DNA of 64,000 nt from Streptomyces roseifaciens (lineage in GTDB: Bacteria; Actinomycetota; Actinomycetes; Streptomycetales; Streptomycetaceae), in assembly GCF_001445655.1 (NCBI RefSeq), contig NZ_LNBE01000001.1, forward strand, positions 187,811 through 251,810, read 5' to 3'. The notes beneath the pieces are model-generated. The model did no database searches, was not told the DNA's origin, and saw nothing but the letters and a program-made list of their open reading frames with translations. Of the stretch, positions 1-8,775 are shown piece by piece; the stretch's first letter is position 1; each line of letters begins with the position of its first letter. The translations under genes were made by a program, and so were the position numbers.

Positions 1-601
1 CCGGGAAGAGGAGCCGGGCGGCCAGAGCGCTGAGCAGGGCGAGCGCGGGGGTGGGCAGGTCGCCGCGCAGGTCCCGGACGGCGTCGAGGGCGAGGACCGC
101 GAACATGGCGGTGAGGGCGAAGTCCAGGCCGGTGACACCGTCGGGGATGAGGGAGCCGAGCAGGGCTCCGGCCACTGCGCTGCCCGCCCAGTACAGGTGC
201 AGGAAGAGCTGCAGCTACAGAATGCGCCGGCTGGGCCAGGCGCGGGCCTGCTTCCCGGTGGTCAGCGCGTACGCCTCGTCGCACAGGGCGAAGGTGGCGT
301 ACGTCTTGCCGAGGCGGCCGGATATGCGGTGCAGGGGGAAGGACAGCGCGTAGAAGACGTGCCGGACGTTCACCATGAACGCGGACAGCGCGACGGCCGT
401 CAGTGGGGCCGCGGCCGTGACCATGCCGATGAGCAGGAACTCGAACGATCCGCCGAAGGCGAGCGTCGCGGACAGCCCCGCCCACCACCAGTCCAGGCCC
501 GACTGGGTCACGAGTGCTCCGAAGGCGAGGCCGAGCGGGACGAATCCCAGGCCGGCGCCCGCAGAGTCGTTGAGCGCCGCACGCGCCGAGTTTCGCCGCA
601 T
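1..601 (-). pseudogene. azlC: AzlC-family branched-chain amino acid exporter subunit, broken by an in-frame stop and cut by the window edge
   Basis: AzlC pairs with AzlD to export branched-chain amino acids across the inner membrane. The first 128 codons (601 down to 218) read as the AzlC N-terminal half with hydrophobic helices (GFVPLGLAFGALVTQ, FGGSFEFLLIGMV). A TAG then interrupts the frame at about 215-217. Beyond it the same frame continues as good AzlC sequence (LQLFLHLYWAGSAVAGALLG and on to the window edge), so a single nonsense change, TGG to TAG being simplest, explains the break. The start codon lies directly against an Lrp remnant on the other strand, so the original promoter region is probably lost. 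The azlD partner would lie off the left edge. Confidence 0.75.
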
Positions 602-749
602 GTACGGGCGGCCCGACTACTTCATCCGCGTCGCCGTGGCCGATCACGCTGCTTACGAAGCCTCCCTCACCGGCAAGCTCAGCTGCTTGCCCGCCGTCCT
701 CCGCCTCGAATCCCACCTGACCATGAAGGAGATCAAGACCAACCGGTAA
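600..749 (+). pseudogene. Remnant of an Lrp/AsnC-family regulator (C-terminal stump)
   Basis: About 49 codons ending at TAA 747-749 read as the tail of an Lrp/AsnC effector-binding (RAM) domain: GRPDYFIRVAVAD, then LPAVLRLESHLTMKEIK. The N-terminal helix-turn-helix and most of the ligand domain are absent; upstream DNA is already azlC on the opposite strand. Lrp-type regulators often sit divergent to azlCD, so a deletion between the two genes probably removed the regulator's 5' part and the shared promoter. Not expected to be functional. Confidence 0.7.
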
Positions 750-803
750 GCGCGGCACGCGACAGCTCACGGTGATGCGCTCGGGAGTGCCTAAGCTTCG
801 GCT

Positions 804-1334
804 GTGCACGACACCACTCATGGCATACGCATCAGACCGGGCAGCCTTGCCGACGCGCCGGCCATTTTGGACATGCTCGACTCCGCGGTGGTCTGGATGA
901 ACGATCGCGGCAATACCGAGCAGTGGGGTACGACACCGTATTCGCAAAGGCCGGGCGGGGTGATGCGGGTCGAGCGGTACACAACCGAGAACGCCCCTTA
1001 CATCGCGGAGCTGGACGGGAGACCTGTCGGAGCTCTGGTGCTGGACTCCGGGCCAAGTCCGCAGATGCCGATCGCACCGGCCGAGGAACCCGAGCGGTAC
1101 GTCCGGCTGCTGCTCTCCGACCGACGGTACGCCGGCCTGGGCATCGGGGCGGCCCTGCTGGCCCGTGCTGCCGAGGAGACCCGGCGGGCCGGCGTGAAGC
1201 TGCTTCGGGTTGACTGCTGGGCGGGCGGCGGGGGTGAACTGGTCGCGTTCTACGAGCGGAACGGTTTCATCTCCACCGACCGGTTCCTGTCCGGAGCCTG
1301 GCCGGGACAGGTGCTGGCCCGGCGGGTCGGCTGA
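804..1334 (+). CDS. GNAT-family N-acetyltransferase
   Basis: A 176-residue single-domain GCN5-related acetyltransferase, expected to move an acetyl group from acetyl-CoA to an amine; the substrate cannot be read from sequence. The acetyl-CoA loop is visible as RRYAGLGIGAALLARA (about residues 109-124), followed by the beta-bulge and the YERNGF segment typical of the family C-terminus. The GTG start has no good Shine-Dalgarno, but TAAGCT at 792-797 would be a -10 box placing transcription at or just before the GTG, so the message may be leaderless. Stands alone between the decayed azlC locus and a secreted-protein gene. Confidence 0.8.
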   Translation: MHDTTHGIRIRPGSLADAPAILDMLDSAVVWMNDRGNTEQWGTTPYSQRPGGVMRVERYTTENAPYIAELDGRPVGALVLDSGPSPQMPIAPAEEPERYVRLLLSDRRYAGLGIGAALLARAAEETRRAGVKLLRVDCWAGGGGELVAFYERNGFISTDRFLSGAWPGQVLARRVG

Positions 1335-1510
1335 CGGCGCACAGGCGGGAAAACCTGCCGGGGTTCGGATGGCATGTCCGGGTGGCTACGGTCGCGGCCC
1401 GTGACACAGCAGTGCAGCGTTCAACTGGCTGGGAATGCCCTTGGTGTATGCCTGGCCGCAGCGGAAGGATCCCGGGTGTTGGCAGACCGTCCACGACCTG
1501 GGAGTTGCCC

Positions 1511-2074
1511 ATGAGTTCACGTGTGACACGTATCGCCATCGCTGCCGGTGCCGGCCTGCTCGTCCTGGCCGCAGGGAGCGCCACCACCGCGCAGGCCCGG
1601 ACGGAGCCTGTGTCCGGGGGCAGGACTTGCCTGGTCAACGTCGACACCAACAGCACCCGGTGCTTCGGCACCTTCCGTGAGGCCGTCGCCGCTTCCACGG
1701 AGGGACGGATCACCGACGCGCCCCTGTCCGGCAAGGACGCCGCGCGGGACCGGAAGCTGGTCGACAGACTCCGCGTGTCCTCCGCCGCGAGAGGGAACCT
1801 GAACGCCGAGCTCGCCATTCTCTACGAGCACTGGAACTTCGGCGGCACGTCGATCATTCTCAACGGCGGCGCATGCCAGAGCGGCAACGGCCGGGACTAC
1901 GCGGGCGAGTTCACCGATTGGGCGGACAGCATCAGCTCGGTCATCCCCGTCGCCTGCTGGATCGAACTCTGGGCCGACCCCCACCAGACCGGTACGCACC
2001 AGGAGTACCGCGACTCCACGCCCTATGTGGGGGATGCCATGAACGACCGGGCAAGCTCGTACGCCCTCCTGTAA
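1511..2074 (+). CDS. Secreted peptidase inhibitor I36 / beta-gamma-crystallin-like protein
   Basis: 187 residues with a clear Sec signal peptide (MSSRVTRIAIAAGAGLLVLA, cleavage after about ...TAQA). The mature C-terminal half has the crystallin-like pattern ILYEHWNFGGTSIIL, a Cys pair, and DWADSISSV with a late aromatic and Cys. This is the pattern of the I36 (SMI-like) family of small secreted metalloprotease inhibitors and related beta-gamma crystallins. GGAG at 1501-1504 fixes the ATG at 1511; the frame is open upstream but without a ribosome site. It ends in a strong hairpin. Extracellular function as inhibitor or structural protein is inferred from family. Confidence 0.7.
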   Translation: MSSRVTRIAIAAGAGLLVLAAGSATTAQARTEPVSGGRTCLVNVDTNSTRCFGTFREAVAASTEGRITDAPLSGKDAARDRKLVDRLRVSSAARGNLNAELAILYEHWNFGGTSIILNGGACQSGNGRDYAGEFTDWADSISSVIPVACWIELWADPHQTGTHQEYRDSTPYVGDAMNDRASSYALL

Positions 2075-2230
2075 GCAGCACGTCCCACTCGGTACGGCGG
2101 CGGTGCCGCCGGTGGCAGAGCCACTCACGGCGCCACTGGCGGCGCCGCCTGTCCTGCTACTTCGTGCAGGCGTTGCCGGTCCTCGTGGAAGCCCATATCG
2201 TCGGCCACGGCCATACGCCGGATGGTGGGC

Positions 2231-2262
2231 CCCGCTGAGGCGTACCGGTTCGCCTCAGCGGG
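2231..2262. terminator. Bidirectional hairpin terminator
   Basis: Perfect 12-bp stem CCCGCTGAGGCG / CGCCTCAGCGGG with an 8-nt loop. It lies between two convergent reading frames ending at 2074 (plus) and 2275 (minus), so it can serve both. Confidence 0.8.
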
Positions 2263-2274
2263 ATGTTCGGCGGA

Positions 2275-2427
2275 TCAGCGGGTGCAGTTGATAGCGGCGT
2301 TGGCCCCGTAGTAGCCGGGTGCGAGCCGGTAGGAGTCGGCGTAGAGCAGCACGCACTGCTCATTGAGGAATCCGCTGATCACGGCGGCAGCCGCACCGGC
2401 GACGATCTTCGCGTCGGGCGTTCGCAT
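2275..2427 (-). CDS. Short hypothetical protein, possibly a gene fragment
   Basis: About 50 codons from ATG 2427 ending at 2275, reading MRTPDAKIVAGAAAAVISGF and ending YYGANAAINCTR. The protein-like composition and a strong hairpin 13 nt past the stop suggest a real 3' end. The frame is open further upstream to 2616, overlapping the end of the TPR gene, so the true start is uncertain. No family recognised; it could be a truncated secreted protein. Confidence 0.35.
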   Translation of the reverse strand: MRTPDAKIVAGAAAAVISGFLNEQCVLLYADSYRLAPGYYGANAAINCTR

Positions 2428-2530
2428 CACGACATGATGGTGCCGACCGCCCGCCTTGCTACGGTCGTCGCCGCCGAACTTGCCTGTGGGCCCTGGGCGG
2501 ATGCCAGGACCGCACAGGTGCCAAGGTGGC

Positions 2531-5500
2531 TCAGACCCGAGGTAGGTCCGGGATGGTCTCCCGTTTGTGGCGCATGTCGGCGGCGTCGGTGTGGCGGCCC
2601 AGGGCGTCGAGGACATCGGCCAGGGTGGTCAGGGCACGCTTCAGCAGCGGGATGTAGGAGGGGTACTGCTCGGCCGCAGACCAATAGGTGTTCACTGCGG
2701 CCAGGGCCTCCTGCAGCGCCGACGGCAGGTCGAGCCGGGCGTGCAGCCGCATCTCGGCGTAGAAGAGTTGCCGGCGGGTGAACTCGGGCAGATGCGCTCC
2801 GGGGGCGGATTCGGCGAGCGGTCGCAGGAGCTCCAGGCTCTCCTCGCTGACGCCGAGCATCTCGTCGTACCGGCCCAGCGTTGCCAGTTGCTCGCCGAGC
2901 GTGCCCAGCGACATCGCCAGCTGCGCGCTGTATGTGGCCGGGCCGCCGAGGGCGACCAGTTGCCGGTACCGGCCGACGGCCTCTTCGAGTACCCCCGCGG
3001 CTTCGGCGGGTCGGCCGACGGCGGAGTGGCGCAAGCCCATGTTGAACAGACAGGCCGCGAGGAGGGGCATGTACGCGCGAGGGTCCTCCTGGGCGAGCCT
3101 GCGGCCGGTCTCCAGTGCCTCTCGCGCGGGCGCGACGGCCTCTGTGTGCCGAAGCGTCTCGGCGAGGCGGATGCCCAGGTTGCTCAGGCAGTCCACGAGC
3201 TCGGGCAGGTACGCGGGCTCGTCCTGGGCGAGGTGCCGGGAAATGCCGACGGCCTCCTCCTGCGGCGCGACCGCGTCCTGCAGCCGGCCCCCCGCCGACA
3301 GCAGGCCTGAGACGCGGGTGAGGACGGAGACCAGGTGCGGAAGGTGCCGGTCGGGCCTGTCGGCGGCGAGCCGGCGGTACAGGGCGAGCGCCTCCTCGAA
3401 GGTGACGAGCGCGTCGTCGCGCCGGGACAGGGTTTCCAGCTGTCCGCCGAGGTTGCACAGGGTTTCCGCGAGGCCGGGGCGGAAGGCGGCAGGGTTCGCC
3501 TTCTCCAGCCGGCGGTACAGCTCGACGCACTCCAGGTTGGGCGCCATGGACTCCTCGTGACGCCCGAGGCGTGCCAGGGTGAGGCCGAGTCCGTGGAGCG
3601 TCGCGGCCAGTCCGGGCAACTCGGTCTGCGGGGCGGCCGCCACGAGGGTCCGGCCGTAATCCAGGCACCCCTTGTACAGCTTCAGCGCCTCCTCCGGCCG
3701 GCCGTTCTCGGACAGGAGCGAAGCCAGCTGGCGTGCCGTCGCCGTGTAGTTCGGCAGGTGCCGGACCGCCTCGTTGCCGCGGTTGCCCTCCACGACCTGC
3801 TGGTACATGAAGAAGGCCAGCTCGGCGTATTCGATGGCCTGGTCCGGCCGGCCCAGCCGCTTCAGCAGGGAGGACAGTGCGCCCGTGGCACGGGCGAAGG
3901 GGGCCAGGTAGAGGTCCTGGTCGTCCTGGGTCAGCCTGCGGAGCACCCGCACCGCCTCGACGGCGGGTTCGGTCGCTTCCGCCGGCCGGCCTGCCTCCGC
4001 GAGCAGCTCGCTGAGGTGGCTCAGGCTCGCAGCGTGGTTGTGCAGGTCGATGTCGTCCGGCCGGCCGGCGGTCACGACCGCGCGGCTGTATGCCACCGCC
4101 TGGGCCTCGGCGTCGAGGGCCTCGCTCCTGCGTCCGGCGTGCGAGAGCCGGATGGCCAGGGTGTGCAGGGCCTTGCTCCGTTCGCGCGGCTGCTCGGTGA
4201 CGGCGATCCGGTGCCGTGTGACGCGCTCGGTGAGGACCGCGTACCCGGCGTCGATGTCGACGTGCCGCGTGTTCCCGGTCACGGACCGGAACACGCGCTC
4301 GATCCCTTCGACCACGTCGAAGTCGAGTTCTTCGGCCCTTGCGAGTGAGGCCAGGGCGACGCTGCCCGCGTCGAGCGCGAGCCCCGCGTCCCGCTGCAGC
4401 GCCGGGAAGAGGTGTCCCTGCCCCACGTGCGGCCACCGGCCGGCCGCCTCCGCGAGGAAGGTCACCGCACGCGGTGTCCAGGGCGCTGCCGCCCCGTCCC
4501 TGCCCCGCGCCAGCAGCGCGGTCACCCCGAAGGCGGCCCAGGGGTCGGTGGCGTACCCGGTGACGGGGCTGCCGGGCAGGGTGAGCGCCAGGAAGTCCTC
4601 CGCCAGACGGTCGGGCAGCAGGGGTTCGAGGACGTGGGCGCCGGCCGGGTCGGTGGGCGGGTAGCAGACCGCATGGTCGCTGAGCAGCTCGTCGGGGGCC
4701 GTCTCCGGTATCAGCCTGCCCAGCACGGCGCGGCCGGCGGGGCGGGTCACCGCGCCGGTGAGGACGGCCGTGAAGACCGCCCGTCTCATGACGTGGTCGG
4801 CCGTGCGGTGCGGCAGCCCCGCGGCCGCGTTCTCGTGGAGCTGCCGCCAGTTCTCGTGCTCGCGGTCGAGCAGGTACGCGGTCAGGCCGGTCATGTCGCC
4901 GGGCGGCCGACGCCCGTGGGCTCGTGCGTCCACGGCGACCAGGGCGGCCATCTGCACGGCGAGCGTCAGCCCGAAGTCGTCGTGACCGAGCGGCCCCGGC
5001 GGAGCGATGGACTCGACGTCGGGGATCCCGGGGTAGCGGGCGGCGAAACAGGTCCGGGCGGCCACGAACATGCGGCCACGCTCATCGCCCTCCGCGGGCA
5101 GAGGGCGCAGCAGCTGGTCCGAGGTCTCGATGTTCTCGCGCAGCCGGTTCAGCTGCCCGCGCACGGCCGGCCAGCCGTGGGCGGAGCGGCCGATGAGCAG
5201 GATCCGCGCCGGGACCCCCTGTCGCAGCAGCCGGTTGTGGAACAGCCAGCTCAGGTGCGAGACGGGCCACCGGTCGGCGTAGTCGACGAGGACGAGGACG
5301 CCGGTGTGCCCGTCGAGCCGCAGGTCCTGGCTGCCCTCCGCGGGCGGGGCGGTGTCGGTGCCGTGCACCGCGGTGACGACCTTCCACCCGGCCGCCTCGG
5401 AGTCGGCGGCGAGCCGCGCCGCCAGCCGCGTCTTGCCCTGGCCGCCGGGACCGTGCAGCCAGCGCACGGCCATGCGGGCGTGCTGGTCGCGCCAGGAGAT

Positions 5501-5749
5501 CAGCTCGCCCACCTCGGTGTCACGGCCGGTGAAGTCGACGACCTCGGCCCGTGCGTCGAGCATGCGGCTGGGCTGGGCGCGCAGCCACTCGCCGTCGAAG
5601 CCTAAGAGTCTGCGGTACGCGAACAGCAGGTAGACCGGGGTCCCCGCGCCGAAGACGTGGATGTCCGCGCCGATGGCCCCGTACGCGTGCCCGTTCTCCG
5701 CCCGGACCTCCTGACGCAGGACCGCAGGGCTGCCCGGACCCTCGGTCAC
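2531..5749 (-). CDS. STAND/NLR-type ATPase with C-terminal TPR repeats
   Basis: 1072 residues. N-terminal 35 residues carry a short Gly/aromatic motif (G20-Y23-G27-D29-I30-F33). An ATPase follows with Walker A GPGGQGKT (100-107), Walker B VLVLVDYAD (151-159) and an arginine-bearing strand RILLIGRS, then a helical linker and about ten tetratricopeptide-like repeats rich in GRPxEA motifs to the C-terminus. That sensor-ATPase-repeat order is the STAND/NLR layout used for signal-dependent oligomerisation in bacterial immunity and cell death. The start is the GTG overlapping the upstream stop by 4 bp (GTGA), so it is co-translated with the small partner gene. The motif is shared with that partner (see findings). 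Ligand and output are unknown. Confidence 0.8.
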   Translation of the reverse strand: MTEGPGSPAVLRQEVRAENGHAYGAIGADIHVFGAGTPVYLLFAYRRLLGFDGEWLRAQPSRMLDARAEVVDFTGRDTEVGELISWRDQHARMAVRWLHGPGGQGKTRLAARLAADSEAAGWKVVTAVHGTDTAPPAEGSQDLRLDGHTGVLVLVDYADRWPVSHLSWLFHNRLLRQGVPARILLIGRSAHGWPAVRGQLNRLRENIETSDQLLRPLPAEGDERGRMFVAARTCFAARYPGIPDVESIAPPGPLGHDDFGLTLAVQMAALVAVDARAHGRRPPGDMTGLTAYLLDREHENWRQLHENAAAGLPHRTADHVMRRAVFTAVLTGAVTRPAGRAVLGRLIPETAPDELLSDHAVCYPPTDPAGAHVLEPLLPDRLAEDFLALTLPGSPVTGYATDPWAAFGVTALLARGRDGAAAPWTPRAVTFLAEAAGRWPHVGQGHLFPALQRDAGLALDAGSVALASLARAEELDFDVVEGIERVFRSVTGNTRHVDIDAGYAVLTERVTRHRIAVTEQPRERSKALHTLAIRLSHAGRRSEALDAEAQAVAYSRAVVTAGRPDDIDLHNHAASLSHLSELLAEAGRPAEATEPAVEAVRVLRRLTQDDQDLYLAPFARATGALSSLLKRLGRPDQAIEYAELAFFMYQQVVEGNRGNEAVRHLPNYTATARQLASLLSENGRPEEALKLYKGCLDYGRTLVAAAPQTELPGLAATLHGLGLTLARLGRHEESMAPNLECVELYRRLEKANPAAFRPGLAETLCNLGGQLETLSRRDDALVTFEEALALYRRLAADRPDRHLPHLVSVLTRVSGLLSAGGRLQDAVAPQEEAVGISRHLAQDEPAYLPELVDCLSNLGIRLAETLRHTEAVAPAREALETGRRLAQEDPRAYMPLLAACLFNMGLRHSAVGRPAEAAGVLEEAVGRYRQLVALGGPATYSAQLAMSLGTLGEQLATLGRYDEMLGVSEESLELLRPLAESAPGAHLPEFTRRQLFYAEMRLHARLDLPSALQEALAAVNTYWSAAEQYPSYIPLLKRALTTLADVLDALGRHTDAADMRHKRETIPDLPRV

Positions 5750-6204
5750 CGCGCCTCCCCGGAGGGGTCGGGGGCGATGGGCACCTGGCTCTGGTTCACG
5801 GTGTAGTGGTTGACGTTGCCTCCTTGCGCGGCGTACGTCGTGCCGTGGTCGCGTGCGATGTTGGTCTGCTGCCAGGTCTGCCCTGTCTGCTGCGGCGCGA
5901 TCTCCGCGAGCGCAGCCCGCAGTTCCGCCTCGGCCTCGGGATGGTCTCTCAGCAGCGTCTCCAGCTCCAACTGCCAAGATCCGACCAGAACTTGCCGTAC
6001 CCGCTCCAGGCGTTCCCGGTCGTCGGCCCGGGCGATCTGCGCAGCGCCCCGGTCCAGCTGGGCTCGGATCACCGACCCGTCGTCGTCCGCACGCCCGAAG
6101 ACGCGCGCGAACAAGTCCTTCGTCGCCTGCCAGGCGTCCGTCGCCATGCTGTTCACGAGCACCGTCGCGGCGCTGAGCACGAGGGCCGCGGAGGGGTCTG
6201 CCAT
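5746..6204 (-). CDS. Small helical protein with C-terminal amyloid-signalling-like motif, partner of the STAND ATPase
   Basis: 152 residues. Residues 1-100 are strongly helical, beginning with a hydrophobic stretch (SAALVLSAATVLVNSM); 105-135 are Gln/Asn/Gly-rich and end in HGTTYAAQGGNVNHYTV. The positions G121, Y124, G128, N130, V131, Y134 match G20, Y23, G27, D29, I30, F33 of the downstream ATPase with identical spacing. A small N-terminal helical effector with a C-terminal amyloid motif, encoded next to an NLR carrying the same motif at its N-terminus, is the published Bell/BASS arrangement; that assignment is inference. GGAGGA lies just upstream of ATG 6204. First gene of the two-gene operon. 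Confidence 0.65.
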   Translation of the reverse strand: MADPSAALVLSAATVLVNSMATDAWQATKDLFARVFGRADDDGSVIRAQLDRGAAQIARADDRERLERVRQVLVGSWQLELETLLRDHPEAEAELRAALAEIAPQQTGQTWQQTNIARDHGTTYAAQGGNVNHYTVNQSQVPIAPDPSGEAR

Positions 6205-6461
6205 GTCTTCCTCCTGTCGAAGCTTTTTACGACAGTAGGGAAGAGGTGTGCGACACCGGCTCGGTTCCGGTGGAGAGCCGTCGGCAACACCCCTCGGGGG
6301 TGAGGGTGCGGGAGGCCTGCCGACGCAACGGCATCTCCGCCTCCTCGGAGGCGGAGAGTCGATAAGTTGTAGGCCATATGGATGAATTGCGGCATCTGTT
6401 CGGGTGGAGTTGGGCAGTTCACAGGGGCGTTTGTCCGTCATTGCGATGCCTGGAGGCCGAG

Positions 6462-7301
6462 ATGAGACACGCACGTTCCCTGGTGATGTCGGTCGTCGCG
6501 ATTCTCGCGGCAGCGGCTACGACCGCCACCGCACAAGGTCAAGGTCAAGGCCAAGGTCAAGGAGACGGGGCGCCGGAGCGCGTGAAGTCGCGTGTCATGG
6601 CCGCGCATACCGTGCACGTCGGCCCCGGCATCAGCATCCCGCCGGGTGAAGCTCGCATTGCGCCGCCGGTGACGTGCCCGAGCGGGGAGGTGGCTTCCGG
6701 AGGCGGATTCGAGACCACCGGAACTTCCGTGTTCCCCACGTGGTCCCGTCTTCAGCCCGGCACCCGCAATGCCTGGCAGGTGAGGGGGTTCAACGCCGGT
6801 GGCGCCGCGGAGCGCATCAACGCCGTCGTCATCTGTACGACGGCACCACACAGCGACCACTCGGGCAGCGTGTCACTGAACCCGGGCGACTCCGGCCTCG
6901 CCAACGGTCCCTGCAACGACGGGCAAGTCGCCAGCGGAGGCGGGTTCTCGTCCACTTCGGACCTCGTCCGACTCTCCAGCTCCGTCAACCAGGCCAGTAC
7001 CTGGAGTGCCGGTGCCACCAATCAGGCGGCCACCCCTCAGACCCTGACCGCGCTGGGGATCTGTCCCACGGTCCCGCACCACACCGCGTTCCGGAGGGGG
7101 CCGGTTGCGGCGGGGGCAACCGGGGAGCTCACCGTGCTCTGCCCCGCGGGGGAGGTGGTGACCGGTGGTGGCGGCAGCGGCCCGAACTCCACCTTCATGC
7201 GTGACTCGGCTCCGTCGGGCAACGGCTGGAGGATCCGGAGCACCAACACCAGTGACGGCAGCAAGACGCTCACCGTCGTCGCCGTGTGCACCGCTCTCTA
7301 G
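6462..7301 (+). CDS. Secreted protein with three Cys/Gly-rich repeats
   Basis: 279 residues from ATG 6462. Signal peptide RSLVMSVVAILAAAATTATA is followed by a short Gln-Gly repeat (QGQGQGQGQG, coded by near-repeats of CAAGGT). The mature part has three modules of about 80 residues, each with a Cys followed by GEVASGGGF, GQVASGGGF or GEVVTGGGG and each ending in a VVICT/LGICP/VAVCT strand with a second Cys, suggesting one disulfide per module. The pattern occurs in secreted actinomycete proteins of unknown role; no catalytic motif seen. An inverted repeat follows the stop. Confidence 0.7.
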   Translation: MRHARSLVMSVVAILAAAATTATAQGQGQGQGQGDGAPERVKSRVMAAHTVHVGPGISIPPGEARIAPPVTCPSGEVASGGGFETTGTSVFPTWSRLQPGTRNAWQVRGFNAGGAAERINAVVICTTAPHSDHSGSVSLNPGDSGLANGPCNDGQVASGGGFSSTSDLVRLSSSVNQASTWSAGATNQAATPQTLTALGICPTVPHHTAFRRGPVAAGATGELTVLCPAGEVVTGGGGSGPNSTFMRDSAPSGNGWRIRSTNTSDGSKTLTVVAVCTAL

Positions 7302-7334
7302 AGCCGGTCTTCGCGGCGCTTGATGCGGATGTGG

Positions 7335-7364
7335 ACGGCGCCACTGCTCAGGCGGTGGCGCCGT
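7335..7364. terminator. Hairpin terminator after the secreted repeat protein
   Basis: 10-bp arms ACGGCGCCAC / GTGGCGCCGT with a 10-nt loop, 34 nt past the stop at 7301. Confidence 0.65.
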
Positions 7365-7406
7365 CGCGAGCGAACTTCCCGAGAGCGCGAGCGAACTTCC
7401 CGAGAG
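7365..7406. repeat. Perfect 21-bp tandem duplication
   Basis: The 21-bp unit CGCGAGCGAACTTCCCGAG+AG occurs twice head to tail (7365-7385 and 7386-7406), between a terminator and the 3' end of a decayed ABC transporter gene. Looks like a replication-slippage scar in non-coding DNA. Confidence 0.85.
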
Positions 7407-7417
7407 GGAGCCCGGCG

Positions 7418-8600
7418 TCAGAGAACGCAGATCCCGGCGAGGCAGGCGCGGATGCCGAGGAGCGGGCAGCAGTCGGTGAGGCTGCCGCAGGGCCCCTGCA
7501 CGAGGCTGCAGTCCTGGCAGGCGGTCCGGATCTCCTTGCGGATGATGACCTTCTCCCAGCGAGGTGTCCAGCCCGATGGGCAGGGACTTGAGGAGGTCCG
7601 CGAGCCCGGCCCGGTGAGCGGCCGCGACGACGGTATCGGCATCCGTGCCCCGATCGGGCCGCCCGAAGTCGATGTTGTCACCGGCGGAGAGTTTGTAGCG
7701 CTGGAAGTCCTGGAAGACCACGGCGGTCGCGGCGGACAGCCGGGCCGGGTCCGTGAGCGTTTCGCCGTCCCAGGTCAGGTGGCCGCTCGTCGGCGGGTGG
7801 AGGCCGGCGAGGATCTTGGCGAGCGTGGTCTTGCCGGAGCCGTTCTCCCCGGCCAGGGCGACGACCTGCCCGCTCCGTAGCCGCAGTGACACCTCCGTCA
7901 AGGCTGGAGCCACCCGTCCGGGGTAGGCGAAGGACACCTCCCGGGCCGCGAGCGTGCCGAAGGCGGAAGGCGCCCGTGCGGGCGCCGGAGCCGGCGCCGC
8001 CGTGAAGGTGGCGAGGTCGCCCACACGCAGAGCAGGTTGCCGCCGCCGATGCCGATCAGGGAGGTCACGGCGTCCAGCCGGGAGCGCAGCACCGACACCC
8101 CGCCGATGGAGGCCACCGCGGCTCCGGCGGTGAGGTGGCGGGTATGTGCCGCCCAGGCCAGATCCACCGCGAACCGCACCCCGGACCACACTTCGCGCGG
8201 GCCCACGACCCCGGCCGCGACGGCCACCCACAGGCCGGCGGCCCGGCCGGGCCCGGCGTCCGGGACGAGACAAGCCGCCAAACCGGTGCAGGCCCCTGCG
8301 AACAGTACGACGTTCCGGGAGAGTTGAATGCCCGAGACCGGGCGTGTGGGCGGCCATCATCGCGCAGAGGAACGCCACCCCGATCGCGGCCCGCGCGCCC
8401 ACCGCGACATACGCCGTCAGAGCGACGATCCCCACCGGGGAGGGGAGGGGGAGCAGCGGGGCTTCCTTGCGGAGGATCGCGGGCCCTCGCTGCGACTGCC
8501 CCGGTCGAGTCAGGCCCAGGGAGATGGCCAGGGATGGACGCCTGGCCGGTTGCTTCGACGACTGCGGGTACCGCGAGGCGTGCGACAGCCGGGTCACCGA
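7418..8600 (-). pseudogene. ABC exporter (fused membrane and ATPase domain), frameshifted and truncated, with a Cys-rich tail frame
   Basis: Membrane-domain sequence appears in one frame (about 8470-8335, PSPVGIVALTAYVAVGARA), shifts near 8330 into a second (GIQLSRNVVLFAG then LVPDAGPGRAAGLW), then returns to a third stretch (about 8030-7560) carrying the nucleotide-binding domain: VSFAYPG, Walker A GENGSGKTT, Q-loop VVFQDFQRYKLS and GLDTSLGEG. Homology stops just before where the LSGGQ signature, Walker B and H-loop should be; these are missing. At least two frameshifts plus a 3' deletion make it non-functional. After the break, one frame runs through seven Cys codons to TGA 7418-7420. No intact substrate-linked gene remains nearby. 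Confidence 0.7.
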
Positions 8601-8665
8601 GCCAAACGAGGCTGCTGGCCCTGCTCCGCCGTGAGCGCATTCCGCCCGGGGCGCTAACCGGGGCG

Positions 8666-8692
8666 CCAATAGGTCATATTCCGGCCTATTAG
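8666..8692. promoter_or_regulatory. Palindromic operator copy 1 (upstream of VOC gene)
   Basis: CCAATAGG, 11-nt centre, CCTATTAG. The same 26-27 bp element recurs at 11291-11316 and 11382-11408 with the same arm spacing. It sits about 85 bp upstream of the VOC gene at 8776; the WYL regulator encoded nearby is the natural candidate to bind it. Confidence 0.75.
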
Positions 8693-8775
8693 CCGCCTAA
8701 CGTGGAACGTGTCGCAGGGAAAACACCCTGTTTACGCGTAATTCGCCGATACATCCCAGAGGGAGGAAGCCCGAC

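Noticed and set aside
2427..4436. A 669-residue minus frame within the TPR gene
   Set aside because: Arg/Pro-rich alternate frame of the TPR region, which has clear repeats in the other frame.
7418..7681. Cys-rich frame as a lanthipeptide precursor gene
   Set aside because: No leader, no start near the Cys-rich part, few Ser/Thr, and no modification enzyme nearby; kept only as a note on the pseudogene.
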